Shown here piece after piece: positions 1-8,737 of a DNA stretch of 64,000 nt. Within the stretch, counting starts at the first letter, position 1, and each line of letters begins with the position of its first letter. A program made the translations under genes and the position numbers. Location: contig NZ_GG692710.1 in the NCBI RefSeq assembly GCF_000156175.1, positions 326,706-390,705 on the forward strand. Reading direction: 5' to 3'. The notes beneath the pieces were generated by a model that searched no databases, was not told where the DNA came from, and saw nothing but the letters and a program-made list of their open reading frames with translations. The DNA is from Collinsella intestinalis DSM 13280 (GTDB lineage Bacteria > Actinomycetota > Coriobacteriia > Coriobacteriales > Coriobacteriaceae).

Positions 1-2
1 GC

Positions 3-149
3 GAGCGCGGCGATCGTCCGGGCCGTGGTGCCCGCGACACCGGTGCCCGCGGTTTCGACCGTCCCGCCCGTCGTGAGCGCGGTGATCGCCCCCGTCGTCC
101 CGGCGACAACGGCGGCCGTGCCCCGCGTCGTCATCACGAGGCCGAGTAA
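3..149 (+). CDS. C-terminal Arg/Gly-rich tail of a truncated protein
   Basis: Only the last 48 codons are in the window, ending at a TAA at 147-149. The peptide is almost entirely Arg, Gly, Asp, Pro and Ala with repeated RGD/RPG/RRPGD units and ends in HHEAE. Such RGG-like tails are typical of the C-terminus of actinobacterial DEAD-box RNA helicases, where they bind RNA. No catalytic motif is visible, so helicase identity is inference. A strong terminator follows 60 bases later, which fits a true gene end. Confidence 0.5.
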   Translation, partial: ERGDRPGRGARDTGARGFDRPARRERGDRPRRPGDNGGRAPRRHHEAE

Positions 150-207
150 CAGATAAGCCTACGTTTACGAGAGTTTCTGCGCGCTAGTCGTATTTCAACT
201 CTCATGC

Positions 208-241
208 AAAGGAGTCCGTGCATATGCGCGGGCTCCTTTTG
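208..241 (+). terminator. Intrinsic terminator after the left-edge gene
   Basis: AAAGGAG at 208-214 pairs with CTCCTTT at 233-239. The stem continues inward through TCCGTGC/GCGCGGG with two G-U pairs, giving about 14 bp around a 4-base loop, followed by a short T-run. The A-run on the 5' side means it could also work leftward for the aro operon. Confidence 0.85.
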
Positions 242-550
242 TCTTTCGAGATAAAAAATCTTGCGCGCATCGCAGTACGAAATAGCGAATTGTCAAATTT
301 TCCGTTTGTGTAACTGATCGCGCGGCGGTCAATGCGCCAGAAAGCGTAATAGATGGTTGTCGAGCCAAGATAATGGACATCCATATCGCTTATTCTGACA
401 ATGGACATTGGCACATTGAATTCAATGGCCCAGTAATGCCATTATCGGCAATTATTTCTAGTAAACCGACGAGGTCATTGAGCAGGGCGGTCACACATCT
501 GGCGAATTTGACAGCCAGGCGAGTGACAAGGGTCAAATCACCGTAGTTCG
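242..550. other. Intergenic stretch with no supportable gene
   Basis: This stretch is more AT-rich than its surroundings and lies between the left-edge terminator and the leftward aroQ stop. Short frames here have no ribosome binding site and no recognisable composition. The only structure seen is a small dyad, TTTGAC at 507-512 with GTCAAA at 532-537, of unknown meaning. Confidence 0.6.
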
Positions 551-994
551 TCAGTCCTGTTTCCTCAATTGCTCGGCCAGGATTTCGAGTGCGTGGGCGT
601 AGCCTGCCAGGCCCTCGCCGGACACGCGTGCAAAGCAGGCCATCCCTGCATACGATATCTGCCGGAACGCCTCGCGCTTCTCAACTGCTGAGATGTGGAC
701 CTCGACCGCCGGGATACCAACTGCCTTGAGCGCGTCGAGGATCGCGATGCTCGTATGGGTGAAGGCCGCCGGGTTGATAACGATGCCGTCCACCCTGCCA
801 TAAGCCTCTTGGATCCGGTCGACGATCGCGCCCTCGTGGTTGGACTGGAAGACCTCGATGCCGTCGAACCCGAGCTCATCAGCGCTATCCTGGCAGATCG
901 ACACAAGCGTCTCGTACGAGTCCGTGCCGTAGATCCCGGGCTCGCGAATGCCGAGCATATTGAGGTTCGGTCCGTTAATGACCAGCGCTTTCAT
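551..994 (-). CDS. aroQ: 3-dehydroquinate dehydratase, type II
   Basis: This 147-residue protein has the usual length for type II dehydroquinases, which dehydrate 3-dehydroquinate to 3-dehydroshikimate (shikimate step 3) as cytosolic dodecamers. It shows the N-terminal NGPNLNMLG motif, the active-site tyrosine region IREPGIYG, QSNHEG, INPAAFTHTS and EVHISA, all family hallmarks. AAGGAG sits five to six bases before the ATG. It is the last gene of the leftward aro operon, 33 bases after the trifunctional gene. Confidence 0.97.
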   Translation of the reverse strand: MKALVINGPNLNMLGIREPGIYGTDSYETLVSICQDSADELGFDGIEVFQSNHEGAIVDRIQEAYGRVDGIVINPAAFTHTSIAILDALKAVGIPAVEVHISAVEKREAFRQISYAGMACFARVSGEGLAGYAHALEILAEQLRKQD

Positions 995-1027
995 GATGAC
1001 TCCTTGAGGTCAGTCCGGCGATTCCCG

Positions 1028-2533
1028 TTAGGGGAGCATAGGCGGCAGCGCGTCGCGGACGGCCTTGGCCGTGTTCTCGGCACAGTCGCATGAGGCCACG
1101 ATGAGATCGGCCCATTCGCGGTAGATCGGCATGCGCTGCTGCGCGAGCGCCTCGATGCCGTCGCGTGCGGTGATGGGGCGGTTCTTCTTGGAAAGCTCGT
1201 CAATGGGGCGGTCGAGCATGACGATGATCCCATTCTGGTGAATGAGCGGCCAGTTCTCCGCGCGCGTCACCACGCCCCCTCCGCAAGAAATGACGAGTCC
1301 CGAGCGAGCGGCAGTGCCGCGCAGGGCCTCGGTCTCGCGCTCCCTGAACGCCGCCTCGCCATGTTGGCAGATGTATTCGGCGCAGGTTGATTGCAGCTCG
1401 TCTTCGAGCACGTGGTCGATATCGATATGCTCGCGTCCCAAGAGGGCTGCCAGGCGTTCTCCTACTCGGGTCTTACCGCACCCGGGCATGCCAATGAGGA
1501 CGATGTTTTGTTCCGTCGCGGAGAGGCGGGCGGTGACATCGAGGATGCGGTCCATGCCAATGACCTCGCCGGTGTAGCGCTCTACGGCTTGCGCCGCCTG
1601 TGCGACGAGCATGAGCAAGCCGCCGGCGTACGGGATACCGCGTGCCTCAGCCTGCATCATCAGGGCGGTGCGTGCGGGATTGTACACAATGTCCACGAGG
1701 CCCTCGAGCTGCGGGAGTACATCGAGTGAGCACGGGGCCGCCGGGCACTTGGGGAACATGCCGACGGGTGTGCAGTTGACGGCGAGCGCCGCATCTGCAT
1801 AACGGTCGAGGTTTTCGTACGTGTTCTCGCCCGCGCGGCCGATCGAGACCGCCTCCATGCCCAGGTCGGCGAGGACCATCATCGCGGTCGAGCCTGCACC
1901 GCCCGCGCCTCCGAACACGACCGCCTTCTTGCCGGCGAGCTCCAGTCCGAGGGACTCCACAAGCACCTTGAAGCCGTAGTAATCCGTGTTGTCGCCGCGC
2001 AGGCGGCCGTCGGGCAGGCGCGTGATGGTGTTGATGTTGCCCATGCGCTGCGCAACATCGGACAGCTCGTCCATATAGGGTACGAGATCGCGCTTGTACG
2101 GGATGGTGACGTTCACGCCCTCCCACTCATCCGAACGGATGAACGCCTCGAGCTCATCGGGTTCACGCTCGAACTTGCGGTAGTCGAGCCCGGCGAGCTC
2201 CCGATAAATGACGGGTGTGTAGCTGTGACCCAAGACGCGTCCCAGCACGCCGTAGGGACGCGGGGAGTTTTGGGCCATGACGTGCTCCTGAGAGCGTTTG
2301 GTGAGGTCCATGAGCAAGCGGAAAAGCTTCTCTGCCTCATCTTCGAGCCCCTGGGGTGCGCGGCGACGCACGTCATCGATTTTGCGCTGCTCGCGCTCGG
2401 GGTCGAATATCGCGCGCCCCGTTTGGGACTTCACGCGGGCAACGTCCTTGGCCAGTGCCATCCTCATGCCGAACAGGTCGAGAATCTTGCCATCGACCTG
2501 ATCGATCTGGCTTCGCAGTTCATCGAGGTTCAT
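1028..2533 (-). CDS. aroE-aroK: Trifunctional chorismate mutase-shikimate dehydrogenase-shikimate kinase
   Basis: A 501-residue fusion. Residues 1-85 form an AroQ-class helical chorismate mutase (DELRSQIDQVDGKILDL start, later DPEREQRKID). Residues 88-325 are shikimate dehydrogenase: NVTIPYK with catalytic Lys147, DNTD with Asp184, and the NADP loop GGAGGAG at 208-214. Residues 340-501 are shikimate kinase: Walker A GMPGCGKT at 348-355, substrate-binding DID at 371-373 and CGGGVV at 417-422. The kinase domain therefore catalyses step 5, directly after the dehydrogenase. The start ATG at 2533 is preceded by AGGGAG; an upstream in-frame extension overlaps aroC and is not used. Separate genes or two-domain fusions are the usual arrangement. 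Confidence 0.95.
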   Translation of the reverse strand: MNLDELRSQIDQVDGKILDLFGMRMALAKDVARVKSQTGRAIFDPEREQRKIDDVRRRAPQGLEDEAEKLFRLLMDLTKRSQEHVMAQNSPRPYGVLGRVLGHSYTPVIYRELAGLDYRKFEREPDELEAFIRSDEWEGVNVTIPYKRDLVPYMDELSDVAQRMGNINTITRLPDGRLRGDNTDYYGFKVLVESLGLELAGKKAVVFGGAGGAGSTAMMVLADLGMEAVSIGRAGENTYENLDRYADAALAVNCTPVGMFPKCPAAPCSLDVLPQLEGLVDIVYNPARTALMMQAEARGIPYAGGLLMLVAQAAQAVERYTGEVIGMDRILDVTARLSATEQNIVLIGMPGCGKTRVGERLAALLGREHIDIDHVLEDELQSTCAEYICQHGEAAFRERETEALRGTAARSGLVISCGGGVVTRAENWPLIHQNGIIVMLDRPIDELSKKNRPITARDGIEALAQQRMPIYREWADLIVASCDCAENTAKAVRDALPPMLP

Positions 2534-2543
2534 CGATATCTCC

Positions 2544-3650
2544 CTAGAGTATCCGTTGAGTGCCGGTTGAGGTGAGCATGGCGTCGAAAATTGCGCACGC
2601 GCAGGCGGCCTCGGCAACGGGGACGGCGCGCGGGGCGATGCACGGGTCGTGCCGTCCGCGGACGGTGAGTTTTGTGTCGCGATGTGCGTCGAGGTCGACG
2701 CTGTGCTGCGGCTTGCCGATCGACGGCGTTGGCTTGACCGCCATACGCCAGATGAGAGGCGTTCCGCAGGTGATGCCGCCGAGGATGCCACCGGCGTGAT
2801 TGATGGCCATGTGCGGACGCCCGTCTTGCATGCAAAACGGGTCGTTATGCTCGCTCCCGCGCATGAGGGTCGCTCCAAACCCTTCGCCGAATTCGACGCC
2901 CTTCACGCCGGGGATGCCGAACGCGATGCGAGCGATACGGTTTTCCATGCCGTCGAACATGGGGTCGCCAAGGCCTGCGGGGACGTTGTATGCCACACAT
3001 TCAATCACGGCACCCAGGCTGTCGAGCTCGGATTTTGCCTGGAGAATGGCCTCGTGCATGCGCCGTGCGGCCGAGGCGTCGATGCAGGGCAGCGGGTTTG
3101 CGGCTATGGCGTCAAGCTGCGCTTCGTCGAGCTCCATGGGGTTGAGCGCCTCGTCGGCAATGGGCTCGGTGCCGAGCTGCGCGATGTGCGCGGCGATTTT
3201 GATTCCCCTTGCCTCGAGGGCCTGAAGGGCGATCCCGCCCGCGATGCACAGCGGTGCGGTGAGGCGGCCCGAGAAGTGACCTCCGCCGGCCACGTCTCGA
3301 TGCTCGCCGTACTTGATGATGGCGGTCCAATCGGCATGGCCCGGACGGGGGACGCGGCGGAGCTCGCTATAGTCGGAGCTTCGCATGTCGCGGTTACGGA
3401 TGATCGCGGCGATGGGCGCGCCGTTCGTGTGACCCTCCGTGATACCGGCGATGATTTCGACCGCGTCCGCCTCTCGACGGGTGGTCGAGGTGTCCGAGCT
3501 GCCGGGTGCGCGCCTGTCGAGGAACGCTTGGAGACGGTCAAGGTCGATGGGGATGCCCGCGGGCAGCCCGTCGACCGAGCAGCCGATGGCGGGGGAGTGC
3601 GATTGCCCAAAGATGGAGACGCGTAGGCTGTCGCCGCACATGGAGGCCAT
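2544..3650 (-). CDS. aroC: Chorismate synthase
   Basis: This 368-residue protein matches the family length. Chorismate synthase removes phosphate from EPSP using reduced FMN to give chorismate. Visible signatures are GQSHSPAIG near the N-terminus, RRAPG, the RPGHAD block and the central VAGGGHFSGR segment. An AGGGG precedes the ATG at 3650; a second in-frame Met three codons later is a possible alternative. It lies 9 bases after aroA and 10 bases before the trifunctional gene, so translation is probably coupled. Confidence 0.96.
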   Translation of the reverse strand: MASMCGDSLRVSIFGQSHSPAIGCSVDGLPAGIPIDLDRLQAFLDRRAPGSSDTSTTRREADAVEIIAGITEGHTNGAPIAAIIRNRDMRSSDYSELRRVPRPGHADWTAIIKYGEHRDVAGGGHFSGRLTAPLCIAGGIALQALEARGIKIAAHIAQLGTEPIADEALNPMELDEAQLDAIAANPLPCIDASAARRMHEAILQAKSELDSLGAVIECVAYNVPAGLGDPMFDGMENRIARIAFGIPGVKGVEFGEGFGATLMRGSEHNDPFCMQDGRPHMAINHAGGILGGITCGTPLIWRMAVKPTPSIGKPQHSVDLDAHRDTKLTVRGRHDPCIAPRAVPVAEAACACAIFDAMLTSTGTQRIL

Positions 3651-3659
3651 CGTCGCCCC

Positions 3660-4976
3660 TTACTCGTCGATGAGCTCGACGTCGCCGCCGAGCAGTCGGT
3701 AGTGCTCGAAGAACAGCGGGTAGCTCTTGTTCACGGCCTCCGCCCCTTCGATCTCGACGGGGGAGGCGCAGCGCACGGCGGCGATGGCTGCCATCATGGC
3801 GATGCGATGGTCGTTGCGGCTGTTCACGCGTCCGCCGTCGAGCTGGTCGCGACCCTCGATCACGAGGGCGTCGCCGTCGACGCGCACGTTGGCGCCGAGC
3901 TTGCCGAGCTCCGTCGCAATCGCCTCGAGACGGTCGCATTCCTTGATGCGCAGGCGGGAGCATCCGGTAAAGCGCGTGGTTCCCTCGGCGCACGCTGCCA
4001 CCGCGGCGAGGGCGGGGACGAGGTCGGGGATGTCGCGTACGTCGAGCTCGATACCGTGGATGTTGTCCGGGCGAACCGTCGCGGCTCGGGCGTTGCGCTG
4101 CCCCTTGGCGCCGAACAGCATGAGCGCGGCGCTGATGGCGCGATCGCCCTGGATTGAGGAGGGGGTCACGCCGCGGACGGTCACGGAGTGGCGGCCCAAC
4201 GCGCCGGCGCTCAGCCAAAACGCTGCGTTGGACCAATCACCCTCGACGGCGATGGCGCCGGGGGTGCGATACCCCTGGCGCTCGATGGTGAAGACGGTGA
4301 GCGGCAGCCCGCCCGGCGTCGCGCCCTCCTCGATGCCGACCTTCACGCCGAACGCGTTGAGGACGGCCAGCGTGAGGCCGATATACGGGCGGCTTTCGAC
4401 CTCACCGGTCACGGCTATCTGGGTGTCCCCATCAAGCAGGGGCGCGGCGAGCAATAGGCCCGAGATGTACTGCGAGCTCACGTTTCCGGGCAGTTCGAAG
4501 CGCCCGGCACGCATGCGCCCGGATGTGCGCAGGGGGAGTCCTGTGGCTCCCTGGAACGTGCAGCCCGCGGCCATGAGCTCATCGGTGAGCGGTGCGATGG
4601 GGCGCTCTCCGAGCCGCGGCGAGCCGACGAAGGTCGCATCGGCGCCGAGGGCGCAGGCGACCGGGAGCATGAATCGAAGCGTCGAGCCAGATTCGCCGCA
4701 GTCGAGGGTCGCGCCTGCCAGAGCACGCAAGATGCCGTGCTCGAGGCTTTTGAGCACGGGGTGGATCTCAAAGCCGCCATCGATGGGGTCGATCTTGGCG
4801 CCAATCGCGGTAAGGCAGCGGATCGTCGCGTCGATATCGGCGCACGTTGTGTCACAGGCGACGCGGGTCACGCCGTTGGCGAGGGCCGCCGCGATGATGA
4901 TGCGATGCGCCATCGATTTGGACGAGATGGCCGGGACGGTGCCGGAGAGGGGCTTGGGGCTGATCTTGGCTAGCAT
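3660..4976 (-). CDS. aroA: 3-phosphoshikimate 1-carboxyvinyltransferase (EPSP synthase)
   Basis: This 438-residue enzyme condenses shikimate-3-phosphate with PEP (step 6). Family motifs are SKSMAHRIII near the N-terminus, GESGSTLRF for PEP binding, KECDRLEAI and NDHRIAMM near the C-terminus. The start overlaps the aroB stop by 7 bases (ATGCTAG), which is typical of coupled translation inside the operon. Confidence 0.96.
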   Translation of the reverse strand: MLAKISPKPLSGTVPAISSKSMAHRIIIAAALANGVTRVACDTTCADIDATIRCLTAIGAKIDPIDGGFEIHPVLKSLEHGILRALAGATLDCGESGSTLRFMLPVACALGADATFVGSPRLGERPIAPLTDELMAAGCTFQGATGLPLRTSGRMRAGRFELPGNVSSQYISGLLLAAPLLDGDTQIAVTGEVESRPYIGLTLAVLNAFGVKVGIEEGATPGGLPLTVFTIERQGYRTPGAIAVEGDWSNAAFWLSAGALGRHSVTVRGVTPSSIQGDRAISAALMLFGAKGQRNARAATVRPDNIHGIELDVRDIPDLVPALAAVAACAEGTTRFTGCSRLRIKECDRLEAIATELGKLGANVRVDGDALVIEGRDQLDGGRVNSRNDHRIAMMAAIAAVRCASPVEIEGAEAVNKSYPLFFEHYRLLGGDVELIDE

Positions 4977-6112
4977 GCATCCTCCTCGCCGTCGATCTCG
5001 GCGGACAGCGCCTGGGTGCAGGCAAGGCCCACCTCGAGGATGCGCCTGAACTCGTCGAGCGGGGTGGGTGCGAGGGACGCCGCCCCAATGCCGCGCGGGA
5101 CGACGAGGTCGATGGTCGAGCCGGAGCGTTTCTTGTCGTGCAGCGCCTCGTCGAAGATCTTGTCGGGCGCCGCGTCAAAGGCGAGGGAGAGCCCATGCGC
5201 CTTGATGAGGCGGGCGAGGCGCATGGGCAGTTCCTCGGGGCAGAGCTCGGCGGTGACACTCGCGCTCGCAATGGCGACCATGCCGATGGCGACGCAGGTG
5301 CCGTGGCCGAGACGGTAGCCCTCGGCCGCCTCGACGGCGTGGCCGATGCTGTGACCGAAGTTCAGCAGCTTGCGGATGCCCGCCTCGCGCTCGTCCTGAA
5401 CAACGACGGCACGCTTGATATCGACGTTGCGCGCGATGAGCCAGCAAACGCGTGCGAGGTCCTGCTTGAGCAGGTCGAGGGTGAGGGGCGTCTTCTCAAG
5501 CTCGGCGAACAGCTCGGCGTCTGCGATGAGGGCGTGCTTGATCACCTCGGCACAGCCATCGGCGAACTGCTCGTCGGAAAGGGTGCCCAGGCAACCGGCG
5601 TCGGCGATGACGGCGAGCGGCTGCCAGAAGGCGCCTGCGAGGTTCTTGCCGGCGAAAAGGTCGATGGCGGTCTTGCCGCCCACGGAGGAGTCGACCATCG
5701 CCAGCAAGGTGGTGGGCACCTGGATGTAGCCGATGCCGCGCATGTACGTCGCTGCGACAAAACCCGCGAGGTCGCCCACAACGCCGCCGCCCAGCGCGAT
5801 GATCACGTCGTCGCGCGTGAGCTGCTCTTCGGCCGCGCGCTCGAGAAGCTCGGCATAGGTTGTTGGGTTCTTGCTCTGCTCGCCGGCCTCAAAGGTCGCA
5901 ACGCCCACGGTCAGCCCGGCCTCTTTCAGCCCCTGCTCGACGGGCGCCAGGAACAGCGGGCCGACGTTCGAGTCGGTGATGATGAGTGCGCGCTGGGCCT
6001 GAGGGGCGACCGACTGCGTGATGGCGCCGACCTGCTCCAGAAGAAACGTGCCGATGTGCATCTGATAGGGATGTGCCGTATCGATGTCGAGCGTGTATGC
6101 CGAGGTTGCCAT
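4970..6112 (-). CDS. aroB: 3-dehydroquinate synthase
   Basis: A 380-residue NAD- and metal-dependent enzyme that cyclises DAHP to 3-dehydroquinate (step 2). Motifs include GGGVVGDLAGFVA, PTTLLAMVDSSVGGKTAID, EVIKHALI and the metal-binding LLNFGHSIGHAVE. The chosen ATG at 6112 has AAAGGAC 8 bases upstream and begins a normal-length protein; a longer in-frame extension would run into the DAHP synthase gene. Confidence 0.96.
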   Translation of the reverse strand: MATSAYTLDIDTAHPYQMHIGTFLLEQVGAITQSVAPQAQRALIITDSNVGPLFLAPVEQGLKEAGLTVGVATFEAGEQSKNPTTYAELLERAAEEQLTRDDVIIALGGGVVGDLAGFVAATYMRGIGYIQVPTTLLAMVDSSVGGKTAIDLFAGKNLAGAFWQPLAVIADAGCLGTLSDEQFADGCAEVIKHALIADAELFAELEKTPLTLDLLKQDLARVCWLIARNVDIKRAVVVQDEREAGIRKLLNFGHSIGHAVEAAEGYRLGHGTCVAIGMVAIASASVTAELCPEELPMRLARLIKAHGLSLAFDAAPDKIFDEALHDKKRSGSTIDLVVPRGIGAASLAPTPLDEFRRILEVGLACTQALSAEIDGEEDAC

Positions 6113-6156
6113 GATGCCGTCCTTTGCCGAGTGGTGGGTGTGTGTTGTTCGCGCGG

Positions 6157-7011
6157 CTATTCGCCGCGTGGGCTTGAGATTGCCGAGCGGATCGCGCGGA
6201 TCTGCTCCATCGTTGTGTCGAATTCGTCGCACGTGAGGGCCTGCGGGCCGTCGGACCAGGCGTTCGCCGGGTCGTCGTGCACCTCGATCTCGAGTGCGTC
6301 GGCTCCCGCCGCGCAGGCTGCGAGTGCCATTGGTCCCACGTAGCGGGCGCAACCGGTCGCATGGGAGGGGTCCGCCGCGACCGGGAGATGGGTGAGGTGG
6401 TGCAGCGCCGGGATGGCGTTGAGGTCAAAGGTGTTGCGCGTGGCCGTCTCGAACGTGCGGATGCCGCGCTCGCACAGGATGACTTGCTCGTTGCCCTCGC
6501 TCATGATGTATTCGGCGGCCATGAGCAGCTCTTCGAGCGTGCTTGCCATGCCGCGCTTGAGTAGGACCGGGGTCTTTGTGCGGCCGACTTCCTTGAGAAG
6601 AGCGAAGTTCTGTGCGTTTCGCGCCCCGATCTGCATGACGTCGATGCCGCGATTCACGAACAGCTCCACGTCGCGTGTGTCCATGACCTCGCTCACAATC
6701 GGCATGCCCGTCTGGGCGCGCGCCTCGAGCAAGAGGTCGAGTCCGCGCTCTCCCATGCCCTGGTGGTCGTAGGGGGAGGTGCGGGGCTTGTACGCGCCGC
6801 CTCGCAGGAGTGTGGCGCCCGCCGCCTTGCAGCGCGCGGCAATGGTGAGCAGGTTGTCGCCCTCCACGGAGCAGGGGCCCGCGATGACCTGGAAGTGGCC
6901 GCCGCCGATCTTCACACCGCCGCCGAGGTCGATGACCGTGTCCTCGGGGTGCGAGGCGCGGTCGACCTTTCGCTGCGGCTTTGCCGCATGTGCGTGCGAG
7001 ATCGCGATCAT
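6157..7011 (-). CDS. aroF: 3-deoxy-7-phosphoheptulonate synthase (DAHP synthase)
   Basis: This 284-residue enzyme is of the short class I KDPS-like type and makes DAHP from PEP and erythrose-4-phosphate, the committing shikimate step. Motifs are AGPCSVEG, GGAYKPRTSPY, QIGARNAQNF, LLKRGM and the metal-site DPSHA. AAAGGGG precedes the ATG at 7011. It is the first gene of the leftward operon, 44 bases before aroB. No regulatory domain such as an ACT or chorismate mutase is attached; the operon's mutase is fused to AroE-AroK instead. Confidence 0.95.
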   Translation of the reverse strand: MIAISHAHAAKPQRKVDRASHPEDTVIDLGGGVKIGGGHFQVIAGPCSVEGDNLLTIAARCKAAGATLLRGGAYKPRTSPYDHQGMGERGLDLLLEARAQTGMPIVSEVMDTRDVELFVNRGIDVMQIGARNAQNFALLKEVGRTKTPVLLKRGMASTLEELLMAAEYIMSEGNEQVILCERGIRTFETATRNTFDLNAIPALHHLTHLPVAADPSHATGCARYVGPMALAACAAGADALEIEVHDDPANAWSDGPQALTCDEFDTTMEQIRAIRSAISSPRGE

Positions 7012-7206
7012 GGAGCCCCTTTCGTTTACGTTGCAAGTTGCGCCCGGCATAGCCGGACTGACTGACCCCAACGAGTGTACCCCACCGTCCCGACGGGGTT
7101 TGCGGCTCGTGTGTATTAGAGTAGAGACTACAGAACGGCGGTACCGAGCCTGGGGTTGCGTTTTTGAAAGATTGGCAAAGAGCATCAGTCCGTCCCCTCA
7201 CTTGGG

Positions 7207-7212
7207 TATAAT
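7207..7212 (+). promoter_or_regulatory. -10 box of the tRNA-Arg promoter
   Basis: A perfect TATAAT lies 12 bases before the mature tRNA 5' end. No good -35 box is visible at 16-18 bp spacing, so the assignment rests on the -10 match and position. Confidence 0.6.
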
Positions 7213-7224
7213 GCAATCCGTCGC

Positions 7225-7301
7225 GCGCCATTAGCTCAGTGGATTAGAGCGTCTGCCTCCGGAGCAGAAGGCCGTAGGTTCGAACCCTATATGGCGCACC
7301 A
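7225..7301 (+). tRNA. tRNA-Arg (anticodon CCG)
   Basis: The acceptor arm GCGCCAT at 7225-7231 pairs with ATGGCGC at 7291-7297, followed by ACCA, so CCA is encoded. The anticodon stem TCTGC/GCAGA encloses loop CTCCGGA with anticodon CCG, reading CGG codons. The T arm contains GGTTCGAACCC. The 3' part overlaps the stop codon of the phage recombinase on the other strand, marking the prophage left end. Confidence 0.97.
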
Positions 7302-8705
7302 TTCTAATTTTCCTCGAACCCGCTTGAAGTTAATTCGGGCGGGTTCGCCGTTTTCTTCGTCGTAATTCAGGGTCACGACCACGCTTTCGGGCATGAGCAT
7401 CACCTGATAGACGAACGCCTTAAGAAGATTCCTGTCGTCAAGTTCCTCGCCGTACATGAGGAAGTCTGCGAAGCCCTCCGGGTCTACCTCCTCGGATTGA
7501 GCCGATTCGAGGTCTCTTAGTGCCCTCATCTTTTGCGCCTCAAGCTCCTGTATTCGCTCTTTCGTGCCGGGGACGATGATGCCCTGCTCCACTGCCGAGA
7601 GGAGGTTCTTAAGGCTTTTCTCGGCGTCTGAGAGTGACTTCTGCGCCCTTTCCTTTTCGATGTTCAGGGCCTTATGGGATTGAAGTCCGCACAGCGCCCT
7701 CGCGATCATCATGGCGGTGCTCCTGTCCGAGAGCATCGAGCGGAGAGCGTGCACGATCTCGCCCTCCAAGAGGTCGCGTCTGATGTTCTTCTGGCATTTG
7801 CCGGGGCATGAGTAGTACTCGTAGCGCACGCCCTTGTTCCCATAGCCGGATATGCCCTGCAGGCTTCTGCCGCACTCGCCGCACAGCGCCTTGCCCTTGA
7901 GGGCGTAGTCACCCCAGGATTCGTCGGCTCGGCATTTCCTCGACCTGACTTCCTGCGCTTCCATGAACGTCCCCCTGTCGATGATTTGCGGCATGCCACC
8001 TTCGATCCTGACGTCATCCCAAATGTACACGCCGGTGTACCGCTCGTCGGAGAGAATCTTCCTGGCGAGGTTGTAGTTGCAGGCTCCTCCAGTCGAGTTC
8101 TTCACCCCTCGCTCCGCGAGCATCGTGCCTATCTGGTTGACGGCGATCCCCCTCAGTCGCATCTTGTACGCCCACTTCACGTTCTCGGCGGCATCGGGGT
8201 CGATTTCGAAGCGCCCGTCCTCTGCGGTCCGGTACCCGTATATCCGTACACCGTTGGTCAGGCACTTGAGTGCGTTGCCGCCCATGCCGCGCTTCACCCT
8301 GATCGAGGTCTTTGCCGATTCGACGGCGGCCAGCCCCTCGTAGATCTTCTCTATGAGAATCTTTTCCGGGCCGTCGGGCAGCGCCTCCATGGCGCTCACG
8401 ACCTCCACGCCGTGCTTGGCAAGTTCCTTCTTGTAGATCGGCGCGTCGTATTCGGAGCGCGAGAAACGGTCCATCATGTACACGAGGACGATGTCGCTCT
8501 CTCCGGCGTTGGCGATCATCTCCTGGAATTGCGGCCTGTCGTCCGAGCGCCCGGACATGGCGTAGTCGCTGTATTCCCTGACCACCTCGTAGCCCTCGCG
8601 GTCGCACCACTCGCGGCACACCCTCAGCTGGTCGTCGATTGACGCCTCGCGCTGCTTGGAGCACGAGAACCGGGCGTATATCACGGCCCTCTTAACATCT
8701 GCCAT
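7287..8705 (-). CDS. Large serine recombinase (prophage integrase)
   Basis: This 472-residue protein has an N-terminal resolvase catalytic domain (YARFS with nucleophile Ser14; later MMDRFSR), a central recombinase domain, a zinc ribbon (CGECGRSL and CPGKC around residues 280-315) and a coiled coil (about 345-400). Such enzymes integrate and excise phages by a double-strand-break rotation mechanism. The stop codon TAG lies at 7287-7289 inside the tRNA-Arg gene, so the final residues W-C-A-I are read from the tRNA 3' end antisense. Excision could therefore change the protein's C-terminus. Confidence 0.95.
   Translation of the reverse strand: MADVKRAVIYARFSCSKQREASIDDQLRVCREWCDREGYEVVREYSDYAMSGRSDDRPQFQEMIANAGESDIVLVYMMDRFSRSEYDAPIYKKELAKHGVEVVSAMEALPDGPEKILIEKIYEGLAAVESAKTSIRVKRGMGGNALKCLTNGVRIYGYRTAEDGRFEIDPDAAENVKWAYKMRLRGIAVNQIGTMLAERGVKNSTGGACNYNLARKILSDERYTGVYIWDDVRIEGGMPQIIDRGTFMEAQEVRSRKCRADESWGDYALKGKALCGECGRSLQGISGYGNKGVRYEYYSCPGKCQKNIRRDLLEGEIVHALRSMLSDRSTAMMIARALCGLQSHKALNIEKERAQKSLSDAEKSLKNLLSAVEQGIIVPGTKERIQELEAQKMRALRDLESAQSEEVDPEGFADFLMYGEELDDRNLLKAFVYQVMLMPESVVVTLNYDEENGEPARINFKRVRGKLEWCAI
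7315..7356 (+). terminator. Hairpin and T-rich tract after the tRNA
   Basis: CGAACCCGC at 7315-7323 is complementary to GCGGGTTCG at 7339-7347 and is followed by CCGTTTTCTT. It probably ends the tRNA transcript. It lies within the last codons of the recombinase, so it may also be part of the attachment region. Confidence 0.55.
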
Positions 8706-8737
8706 AATCAGATCACCCCATTTGATTCGGAGGCGCC

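Noticed and set aside
2649-3626. Long rightward open frame opposite aroC
   Set aside because: Antisense of a clear chorismate synthase gene; GC-rich DNA often leaves such frames open. No ribosome site or family similarity.
5138-6343. Long rightward open frame opposite aroB
   Set aside because: Shadow of aroB with low-complexity Gly/Asp/Val composition.
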